From Limnoperna fortunei (lineage: Eukaryota; Mollusca; Bivalvia; Mytilida; Modiolidae), in the NCBI GenBank assembly GCA_944474755.1, contig OX104117.1:79956926-80020925 (forward strand): 64,000 bases of DNA. The letters run 5' to 3'. A program made the translations under genes and the position numbers. A model generated the notes under the pieces. That model was not told the DNA's origin, made no database searches, and saw only the letters and a program-made list of their open reading frames with translations. Shown here in pieces: positions 47,940 through 58,800 of this stretch (positions are counted from its first letter, which is position 1; the number at the start of each line of letters is the position of its first letter).

Positions 47940-48700
47940 ACATAAGAGATAACCGATCACGGCTTTTATCATCCTCTCAAGTCACGGCTTTTATCATCCT
48001 CCCAAATCACGGTTTTAATCATACTCCCGTCATGGCTTTTATATGGTGTCGCTTCACATGCCTTTCTTATGTTTAGGAAATCGAATTTAGTTAATACCGT
48101 GTCTGGTCATGACCCACAAAATCATATTTGCAGGTGTAATTTTCAATACGGTTCTTTTGCAGATGTTTTAGGTTAAGGTGAGGTGGTATAAGACTATTCA
48201 GCTCAAGGAAAGAGAATTGATTATTCTATGAGTAAGCCTTTAGGTGCCGTATACAGGTTTTTATACATATGCAGTCTAGTACAAGGATCTCGTAACTGTC
48301 AGACCTATTGTTTACCAGAAAAGGTAATTAGTCCTAGTATATACACTATACACAACTCAAGAGTTTATTTAAATGTTTTAATCTAATTACAATCTGCATT
48401 TAAACCAATTAAATGCAGATGGTTATCATCGTAAAGTTTTCGTCGTGGTGGTGCTAGCTGCATGGTTATTTTCGGCTCAAGTGCCTTCGAAATAGATCAA
48501 GGTTAATGGTGATTGGAGGAGTGATGCTTACAAAAGATTATTATTATTATTACGTATTTGTTCAGCGTAATTAAATTTACAAATTACTCTATACAATAAT
48601 ACAACATATGAAATGTATACAACCCAAAAAACTTAAACTCGGTCAAACAGAAATAAAATCTAGTAAATGTAATTAATATATAAAATATTATTGCAATTTG
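47940..48700. other. Unassigned, with a weak 26-bp tandem
   Basis: 47950-48050 has three to four diverged copies of CACGGCTTTTATCATCCTC. The rest shows nothing recognisable. Confidence 0.5.
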
Positions 48701-48827
48701 ACAATACGTTTTGTACTCTGTTTTAAACTTCTCGCTGGGCGTAAAGCAAATCAATCAATCAATCAATTATTGCAATTTGACAATACGTTTTGTTCTCCGT
48801 GTTAAACTTCTCGCTGGGCGTAAAGCA

Positions 48828-48925
<98 letters not shown>
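48690..48925. repeat. 77-bp duplication leading into an (AATC)n microsatellite
   Basis: ATTGCAATTTGACAATACG through CTCGCTGGGCGTAAAGCAAA occurs twice (from 48690 and 48767). Each copy is followed by AATC repeats: 4 units in the first, about 25 from 48827 to 48925. On the minus strand (GATT)n would follow the decayed LINE at 49340-50600 and may be its tail. Confidence 0.85.
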
Positions 48926-48926
<1 letters not shown>

Positions 48927-48990
48927 TACAAAATTAATACAATAATAAACATAAATACTTAACTTTACGAAATAAAAAATATATATATAT

Positions 48991-49230
48991 AGATAGTGGC
49001 AGAATGATAACCAACCACAGTACGTCTGAAATAGATAGTGGCAGCATGATAACCAACCACAGTACGTCTGAAATAGATAGTGGCAGCATGATAACCAACC
49101 ACAGTACGTCTGAAATAGATAGTGGCAGCATGATAACCAACCACAGTACGTCTGAAATTAAAACATAAATGTCGATAGTGGCAGCATGATAACCAACCAC
49201 AGTACGTCTGAAATTAAAACATAAATGTCG
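48991..49230. repeat. 42-bp minisatellite with a longer last unit
   Basis: AGATAGTGGCAGCATGATAA, CCAACCACAGTACGTCTGAA, AT repeats at 48991, 49033 and onward at 42-bp steps. The last two copies gain TAAAACATAAATGTCG. Confidence 0.9.
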
Positions 49231-49339
49231 TATACTGATAAAAGCCTGTCGAGTTAAAACATAGAACATTATATCGGTTTCAAAAAATACAAGATCACAG
49301 TCAGAGATAAAACAACACGTATCGCAAAAAATCACCAAA

Positions 49340-50610
49340 AAAAACTTTCCTAAAAAAATAAGTTTGGAAATCTTTTTTTAAAGACATCTAAAGATTGTGT
49401 TTTCATAATTGAAATGGAAGTTCGTTCCATGTGGTTGCCTCAGCACGGTCGAAACATCTTTCACCATTAGTTTTAAATGCGAATATCATTTGTTGTTCAT
49501 TCAAAGATCTCGGTATCTACCCGGCGTGTAATGTTTCATAAGCTCTGTAATGTACGCTGGTGACTGTCGGTGTATCGCTTTAAATACATACAGTAACAGT
49601 TTATATTGCGATCTGCATTGTACTGGCAGCCAGTGTAACCGGTGTAATGTCAAATTTCTGTTTTATTCTTTTTATTAATCTAGCTGCAGTGTTCTGAATG
49701 CAGTCACGCTAGCATTAACTCCGTATAATAAGGCATGATGTGACAACGACACACACGAGTCTTGCTAGCATGCTCTGAGATTAGCGGTATGTTGTATCGG
49801 ATTTGAAGATTTTTACACTGCGCTTACTTGTTGTTCCATGCATAATGTCTTGTCCAAAAAGATTTTTCACGCAATTCACATCAGTTAAAATAGTTCCATC
49901 AAAAGTAAGCCTAAAATACCACCGCTGTTGGATCGTTGTTTGGGAGGAAACCAAGTTTTGTCCCGATTTAGTTTTAACAGATTCAAAGTCCAAGAATCCT
50001 CTGCCGTCCAACGCTTTTTTACTGATATCAGATAGACATGCTTCTAAATGTCTTGACATACCAGCCCAGTCAATTTGGGACTTAATAATTTGATATGCCT
50101 GTGTATCGTCTACTTACCAGTGGTAAAGCATGTTATGCCGCCTGCATACTTTGTAAACATACAGTGCAGTCTTGGCTCCAACACCGAGCCTTGTGGTACA
50201 TCAGAATGTACACTACTGACAGCCACTCGCTGACTACTGACAGCCACTCGCTGACTACTGACAGCCACTCGCTGACGCCTGACAGCCACTCGCTTACTAC
50301 TGACAGCCACTCGCTGACGCCTGTCTTTCAGGCAAGATTTAATCCACTATCGTAAAAGCAAACTGCAAACGTTCCGTTCATGTTTAATGGAATGATCGAG
50401 GACGATCTAGCATTAACAAGAAGACAATAGTTTTTTTGTCTCTGACACAAGCGATGAACAAGGAGGAGGGCCGTACGTGCTCTATAAGCCGACTGTATAT
50501 TGTATTGTAAAGATTTTTTAAGTTTGATTTTAAGTTGCAAAACAAATAACGACTTAAATTTCAAAATTATTTTGTTAATTCACACAAGTTTTTGTTGAGA
50601 ACCGGTCTAC
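49340..50610 (-). mobile_element. Decayed CR1/jockey-type LINE, RT to 3' region
   Basis: Read on the minus strand through several frames: LQSAYRA-like IQSAYRARTALLLVHRL (about 50480), then DVPQGSVLEPRLHCMF (about 50200), GLVCQDI/MSRHLEACLSDIS (about 50050), NLLKLNRDKT, HALLYGV, LHWLP-like sequence with YKLLLYVFKAIHR, and RAEATTWNELPFQL (about 49420). These follow the expected order: SAYR motif, VPQGSVLGP, KLN.DKT, AARL/LHWLPV, WN.LP. Many stops and frameshifts make it a pseudogene. The catalytic YADD is only a degraded trace. One arm of the GTCCGAGAATCC palindrome family (49986-50021) lies in it. Confidence 0.72.
50213..50330. repeat. 21-bp minisatellite inside the LINE RT frame
   Basis: About five to six copies of CTGACAGCCACTCGCTGACT-type units. 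On the minus strand they read QRVAVSS repeatedly, immediately before DVPQGSVL, where LINE RTs normally have a single R-x-QRV segment. Confidence 0.85.
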
Positions 50611-50884
50611 AAATTCCTTAGTATGTTTCAACCGTTCCAGGTGCTATCATTAACTGAATTGGTTGTCTTTGTTAAAGTAGATTTAAGTTCGGTACATTTT
50701 GTGATTTTCCAAATAGGAACAAATAATATTTTATCTTCTCAGTCCGTATAAACCGTAATGTCATATCACGGGAATTTTAGTCACACAATAATACAAAAAA
50801 AAAAATAATGCAGAACTAATTTTCATTTTGATTTTGACCACACTTATTTATCATAGATTTTAAATACTGTCAAATGTGTTGTAC

Positions 50885-51095
50885 CGGTCCTGCCTATCCT
50901 GTCAACAGTAAGATTGCGGGTTCGATTCTCACTGCAGGCAGGGTGTACTCGACTCCAATCTTAATTGACAAGGATTGCCAGTTTTCCTACCGCAGGTCGG
51001 AGGTTTTCTCCGGGTACTCCGGCTTCCTCTCCCAATAAAAACTGGACGCCATGATATAGCTGAAAAATTGCTGAAAGTGGCGTTTAACATAACAA
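50885..51095 (+). mobile_element. tRNA-derived SINE, near full length
   Basis: Box B-like GCGGGTTCGATTCTC, then the same core as the 21608 copy with high identity (GGGTACTCCGGCTTCC, AAAACTGGACGCCATGATA, GCTGAAAAATTGCTGAAAG). Confidence 0.78.
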
Positions 51096-51129
51096 ACCTA
51101 CCTATCCAATAAAAAAATCCAATTAACCG

Positions 51130-51262
51130 GTCCCGAACCCTCAGTGGGATTCGAACTCGCATCGGCACCCAATCGCCTGCATTGTGTGCAGCGGTCTAGA
51201 CCACTCGGCCAAATCCGCTATAGAAAAAACGCTTTATTAAGCGAGGTGATTCGTAGACTGAT
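51130..51262 (-). mobile_element. tRNA-like SINE copy (best preserved of three)
   Basis: The minus strand reads GCGGATTTGGCCGAGTGGTC (box A) and ATGCGAGTTCGAATCCCAC (box B). It is preceded by CTACGAATCACCTCGCTTAA, which is also present at the other two copies. The spacing suggests a Ser/Leu-type tRNA ancestor. There is no matching acceptor stem, so it is not a functional tRNA gene. Confidence 0.7.
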
Positions 51263-51394
51263 CTAGATACAGTTACAGTACATGTGACTTCTGGAATTTA
51301 AAGGCACTGTTAGGGTGTTCGGGAAGTAACCTCAGTCAAGAAATGCACATTGTGCAAATTAAAGTCATATTGCAACGAAAATAGTAAACTAACT

Positions 51395-51930
51395 TGAAAT
51401 AACTTCCAAAATAGCTAAACAGAACCTATAGTGCTACGGCCCCGCCCTTTACAGTAACACTACACAGCTACAGGTCCCGTTTAAAATTTTTAAATTTAAT
51501 AAAATGCAATATAGACAAATATATGCGATATTGAAAAACTCAATACAACGAATAAACTAGAAAAAGTAAACTTAAACTATAACACTTACAAATAACTCCA
51601 AAAAGTCACATCAACTGCGACTGGAACTAAAACGCACACGAATCCTTATTAATATGTTATTTCCATAGAACACATTCTACATATACCCTACAGGCATATG
51701 CATCTTACTAAAATTCTACATTACCTAATAGATTAATAAATTGTTGATATCTGATTGACTTAGTTTCTTCTTGTTAACGCTAAAACTACATTTATTTAGT
51801 GAAATAGTGTATTAAGGTCCTCGCAAAATTAATGAACAAAGTAAAACAAGGAATTGTGTGAAAAAAAAAAATAAAGAAAGAACTATATTGTTTGTGCTCG
51901 CATTTTGGCAATGTCTACTCTATATTATAC
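51395..51930 (-). repeat. Dispersed repeat, inverted relative to 38030-39620
   Basis: See 38030-39620 for the shared phrases. This copy lacks about 575 bp present in the other. Confidence 0.75.
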
Positions 51931-52871
51931 TTCAGAAATTTTGACTTTAGAATTTTAGTGATATTGATTTTCCGATCTGGTATGGAAATTAATCATAAAA
52001 TATGATCTTAATAATTTTCACACTCCTTTGTGATACTGAGTTGACGTCTCTATCACATACACAAAAACAAACACATTATTATTAAATATGGCTAGAAAGT
52101 ATATCGTACAGCCAGTGTACAGCGAAAATGGATCGTCCTTCAGTCGGCTGTACGGCAAAATAATGAAATATGCAAAGAGATCTGGAATATACAATTCATC
52201 ATAATTTTATTTCATATAATTCCTACACCATCGTCTCAGTCAAATGCGACATCCTCGATTAAAGCGAGTTAAAAATCACGTGGGAATAAGTCTCGTGAAC
52301 TTCAAATAACTTTATATATTTATTGATCTGTGTATATTCTATCAGTTTGTAACCGGTTTTAACTGAATTGGAATTTTAAAACTTCGGAATGCTTAAAAAA
52401 CTTATAGTACATTGCGTATGATGGTCAAATTGACCTTTGGTAAAGTTGAAGGATCTATTTCACTTAAAAATATGTAACGTTTATAATGCAGGCTTAATTT
52501 CATATATTTTAACAGCTTTAAAATGCAATTTTCGTGGAAATTGATTAATTTTATCCGGTTCATAAGGGTTTCGATTTTATGACACCGGCGAATTTCATCT
52601 ATATCAGTTCCGTTTCGTGTATATAACCGCACAAATGCCTGCAGGATTATTTAACTAGGTCGCACATTTTAATAAAAAAAATATTGTTGTACTGGACACC
52701 AATTATATATTGCACAGTCTTGCATAACGTTACATAATTCTACCTGGATGGGACCAAGGATGTACTTTTTATTTTAAACAAATAGGATTTTAACTCGCAG
52801 CTATTCAGAAAAAATAGCACAGAGCAGACATGATTACAATATTTTAAACTTTAGATGTAGCTAGATTTACA
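51931..52871. other. Upstream region of the type I membrane protein gene
   Basis: AT-rich. No promoter motif could be singled out, and nothing else was recognised. Any 5' UTR and promoter of the 52872 gene would be here. Confidence 0.4.
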
Positions 52872-55800
52872 ATGGAGATATTGGTTTGCGTTTTGTTTAT
52901 TGGAATATTTATGTATACAGGTACGTACTGTCACAGACTTGTTTTATTATTGTTTGTATTTAACGACGTAGATATCTAAAAGGCGATCAATAACATTAAA
53001 ATTATTCTCAAATAATAAAATTTACATATTTTTATCGAATGAATTTTTTACATTGCAATCACGCTTATTAATCAAATTCAAATTCTTTATTGCAAATTAC
53101 ACCCATATGGGTCAAAGCAATATAATAACATTGTGAACAAAAACATTAGCATACAAATACAAACATACTCGAAGTACATCAGTTATTATTTCTAATATAA
53201 CTACAAATGTAGTACATTTTAACCGATGTGGACCCTATTTTCGCATTTCAAATGATTGCTTTAAAAAGTCCTTAACATAAGTTAAATGTTCTGATTTTGG
53301 ACAGAACAGAACAGAACAGAACAGATTTTTATTTACCAATTAAAGGTGCCCGTTAGAGGTAGAATCAATTACAATTTAATCAAAGAAAGAAACAAAATCA
53401 CAAATCCTAATAAATAAACAAAAGTTTCATTTTAACATAATTGTATTCATGATATATAAATGTAATAAGGTTATCCAGTAAGAACTGAGCAAGGGGAGAC
53501 AACTCTATCATCTTGGCTGATTAATACATTACGCTTTTCTTTCAATTCAACAACTAATTTCAATAAAAGTTTTATAACAAATGTATCTTCATTACTCATT
53601 AACCACAAGAATTTATTATCAATACAAAGGTTTTTAAAATTACAATATTTATCATTTATTTCTTCAATAAAAGGTTTTCTAATTTCTTCTAGATTTGGGC
53701 AATTTAATAAAAAATGTTTCTCATCCTCCACTTCATTTTTACACATGTAACATATTCTTTGGTGTATTTCTAAGTTGGTATATCTACCTCTTTCTATATT
53801 TAAATCATGGTCACTGAGTCTTAATTTTGTTAGATATTTTCTTTGATTTTCAGAACCTATATTTAGATATGGTTCAAGTTGATATATATATTTAAATTTT
53901 CTGTAAGTTCTCAACTTATTTCCTACTTTAGCTTTACTTTTAATATCATTATTTATATCTTTAAACCAAATATCAATAAGCTTCATCTTTAGTTTATGTC
54001 TAATTTTATTAATAATATATGTATGTTTATAACTGGTTGCATTTAAATATAAATGTTCAATGTTTAAAAATTTGAATATTGTTTGAATACAATTTAACCA
54101 AGATTCTTGGTTATTATTTGCCATCTTTTCTGATTCTTTAAAGGCTGCATTTAATATTGTATGATTTTCCCTTTTCTTATTATAAGTGTTGTCATAACTT
54201 ATCTCATGGAGTCTTAACCAATATTTAACCATGTTTATGTACACATCAAAAATTAGTGGTAGGCATCCAAGCTCTCCTCTCATGCCATTTTTTGAAGTTT
54301 TGGAGCTTACTCCTAAAGCATATTGACAAAATTTCAAATTAATATTCTCCTGTTTGAGTTTTTCTATATTTTTTGCAAAGAAATTATCATTTTCTTTTTG
54401 GGTAGCTTTTACTGAGAACTCTCCCCATATTTCTGAACCATAAAGTAATACTGGTTTTACTGTATGATTAAAAATATGAATTAAAGTAGATATTCTTGGT
54501 TTCCCTGAAGAAAATGTTTTCTTCAGCTTATAAAATGCTTTTAAACCTTTATTATGAATGTCTAATTTTGCATATGAAAATGTGCCAGAGGCAGCAAAAT
54601 TTATTCCTAAATAAGTGTATCTTTGTACTTGCTCAATTACCACATTATTGTATGTAAAGAAAATATTTTTTCTATATCTGCCAGCCTTATTAAATATCAA
54701 GACTTTAGTTTTAGAGGTATTAATTTCTAATTGCCACTCTTTAGAAAATGTTGATAGTTTATTAATAGCATTTTGTAAACCAGTTTTACTAGATGATAAT
54801 AGAACTAAATCATCCGCATATAGTAGGCAACTTAGGTTTGTATTATTTAATACAACGGGATCACAAGATGAATCAAAATGTGATGGTAAATCACTGAGAT
54901 ACAAGTTAAACAAATTTGGGCTTAGATTGTCACCTTGTCTTACGCCTATGGAGGATTGAAAGAAATCTGTTCTTCTATTTCCAATTTTAACACATACTTT
55001 TATATTACTGTAAAGGGACTTTACAATGTTATAAAATTTTGTACCAACTCCTGCTTGTTTAAGCTTATAAAATAGGCCTGTATGTGGCACTGAATCGAAG
55101 GCCTTGCTAAAATCAACAAAACAGGTATATAGGGCCTTAGAATTGTTGCAGGTATATTTGTTTATCAAAGTTTTTAATACAAACATGTGATCTGAAGTTC
55201 GTTTACCAGTAGAAAAACCTATCTGTTCGTCGCAAATTGTTTTTTGTTTATCAAAATATTTTGTTAATCTTGTATCTAAAATCTTATTAAACAATTTACT
55301 AACATTATCACTTATGGTGATACCACGGTAGTTAGATGGGTCATCTATTGGCCCCTTTTTATGAATAGGTGCGATATAACTTTTTGACCATGACTGTGGA
55401 TATTTTCCTTGTGAAAAAATTTCATTAAAAATTTTTGTTATAAGTGGACATAATATATGAGATCCATATTTTAACATTTCGTTAAGTATATTGCTGAATC
55501 CACATGCCTTCCCATTTTTTAGTGTTTTTAAAGCTGTTAAGACTTCAGTTGTAGAAATCTTATAATCTAGTTCATTAAATATAACTTGTTTTTCTGCTTC
55601 ACTTAATTTAAGTGCCAAGTAGGAGTTATCTTTATTATTTGGTACCTTATTTAAGTTTTCAAAATGGTCTCTCCATTGTTCCATATCAATCATGGACTCC
55701 TTTTTAAAACTATTACCATCACTTTTCAATTTTTCAACTAACTCCCAGTATTCTTTTGGGTTGTTACTTTGTAAATTATCTAGTTTTGCTAAAAGATCTT

Positions 55801-58800
55801 TTCTGTAAGTTTTCATAACAGTTTTTCTGGTCTTACGATATAGTTTTAAGCATTTAAAGAAGTTTCCTCTTATATAAGGGTCATTACTATTCTTTTTAAA
55901 TTTTTCACACTTATAGTCTAACTCTGATTTTAATTTTCTTAGGTCCCCATTAAACCAAAGTTTATTTTTAATAATTTTGGTTTTAATTTTATTTTTTGAT
56001 GAGTTTTTCTTTACTTTTAAGGACAGATTAGCAGATTTCATAACAATGGAATTGAAATCTTCAATCAAGTTATCAACATCATGTGACTTTGAGTCACTTA
56101 GATTATTAATTAAACTTCTTATTTCTGCTGTATTTAGAGCAGTTTGAAATTTTACTTGTGATTCAATGTCCCATATATATTTATCAGGCATTAAGAAATC
56201 ATCATCTTTTTTAACTTCCATACTTTTAAATTTACATTGGATCATACATGAAATTTGACAATGATCAGACAAAAGGGGTTTAATTTCATGGACTTTAAAG
56301 TATGTAATATCTTTTAAAAGGTCTTCAGATGTTAACATGTAATCAACTACACTACTACCAATTGGCTGGTGACATGTTAAATCACCATTTATATCACCAA
56401 AAGTTCTACCATTCAAAATTCTTAAACCTGAGGAAATACACAATGTTAAAAGTTGTCTACCCCTTGCACAGATAAATGTGTCTTTACTTCTCCTGTTAAG
56501 TAATGAATTGTCAAATCTATAAGAATTAAATAAAGGTATATGATGATCTGAATCATTTGGGATAAAATCTAAGTTTTCAGCTACTCTTGCATTTATATCG
56601 CCAGCAAGAATAATTTTTCCAACTTTTGAGTATTTTACTATATCTTTTTCTATTAGGTCTAAGATGTTATAATCTAATCTTTTGGTAAATGTTGAACTTT
56701 CTGGTGGATCATATAGAAAGCAAATAAATATATCTTCTATAGTATTAAAAAAGTTCTTGCTTAGTTTGAGCCAAATAAAGTCATTTGTACAATGATCTAA
56801 AAATTTGACACCAGATCTTATTTCATCTTTGACATAAACTGATAAACCTCCAGACTTTTTGCCTTTATTTCTAAATTTTGGACAAAGGATATATTTTAAT
56901 TTTTCATTTGTATTTAAATTTGCAAAGATATCGTCTATATTTGAAATTTTTGAATAGAAAATATCTCTTGGTAGAGTGTTAATTTGACAATGTAAAAGAA
57001 AATGTTCTTCATCTTCAAGAATTTGGCATTTAGAGCATATTCGTTGACATCTGGGAATATTATGATATCTCCCTTGTTCTATATGTAAGGTATGGTCACT
57101 CACCCTTAGTTTTGTTATCATTAATAAAAACCAACAAGGCAACGATGGGAAAAGTTTCCAACATTTAAATCATTGTATCACTATATGTTCTATAACGGTT
57201 ATGAGCTGTTAGCCACATCCTTCCTCATTGTTAATATAGAAATATATACGCAAACACATTATATCAATGAGGATTTCATGGTAGACATGTTAGAGGGTTG
57301 TGACTTAATTATGAAAAGTTTTGATACATTCAAACAACAATGTTCTGTTTTCGTGTGAAAATATTACACCTTTATCTATAATTAGCAATGCACAAATGAA
57401 TTAAGAAACTTTACGGAAAAAGACAACAGGTCAATAGAAGGGAAAAAGGGGGGGCATGATTTTTATAGTAATGTGTTTTGGCCAGTTTTACAATTATATT
57501 AAATATTCTGTGGGTATTTAATGAAGCTTTTATAAAAAGCTGACATTTTTTATATAAACTTGAAACATTAAAATTTTTGAATTCATGCCAACTGGTAGGT
57601 TTTATTTTATTTTTTTTCAGAGGCAGAAATGTCGACTTCAGCTAAAATATCGCCGACCTCTACTCAACTATATCAGACTTCAGGATACTACAACAGTTTA
57701 CAAACTAGTAACAATTCTTACAATTCAGTAAAATATTATCTTACAAGTGGGTTGACATCAGCGACGATACAGCCGTCAAGTTTAAAAACATGGTCGTCGA
57801 CTTTTAACTCCTCTACTCTATCGATAGTATCGACTTACCAACAGAATTTCCGATCAGCTTCGAGTTTATCACACTATTCAGAACTTTCTACTTTAAATGG
57901 AAGTAAAGCTTCTATTACAATACCGACAAGTTACGTTATGACAATAGAATATAGAACTTCTGAGCATAAATCTGAAATATCTCCAACGATTTATTCGTCT
58001 GTTTCATCGGATACAAGGATTCCACGATCATCTGATATCAAGCTGACCAGTACATCTGTTCAGCCTCAAGTGAATTCTACGGTAAATGGAGCAGTAGTTC
58101 CTAGTCACAGCAGTGTACATCTGTCAAGCATAATGAATCAGAATTGCTCAGAAAACTGTCACAAGAACGATAACAATAGGAATGTACCGGGACATACCAG
58201 CACTGCTGTAATAATTATCTTGGTTTTCCTTGTGATTATCTTTGCAGTAATAGGACTTGCATGCTACAGGAGGTAAGTTTACATGAGGGATAAAGTTCAA
58301 GAAAGGGGCTTATTTACTAGAAATGATTTCCCATGAATAGACGAAATAACCCAATAAATAGAATTTCTTACAATTAAATCGCTAAAAAGCAAGCAGGACA
58401 GTAATACAATATAAGAATACAGCATATACACCTTAATATATTTTGTAATTCTTCTCCAATCTTAAATGACAAAAATGGTAAGTTTTCCTAACGAAGGTCT
58501 GTGGTTTTCTTCGGCTTCCCGACTAGTCCGAGAATCCTCTGCCGTCCAACGCTTTTTTTACGTGCAAAAAAAGCGTTGGATGGCAGAGGATTCTCGGACT
58601 AAAAAAGGCGTTGGGCGGCAGAGGATTCTCGGACTACTTCCCAACCAATCCCATTCCCCGATAAAAAAAACTGGATGCCATGATATAGCTGAAGAATTGA
58701 TGAAAGTGGCTTTAAAAAACATTTAAACCAACAACCCAAATTTAATACGGAGTGACATTAAACGATAAAATTAGTATAAAAGACCGTTTTTATGTACATG

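Noticed and set aside
51130..51262. Functional tRNA gene (Ser or Leu type)
   Set aside because: Box A and box B are good, but there is no acceptor stem pairing and the same block with the same flank is dispersed at 42952 and 44441, so it is a SINE.
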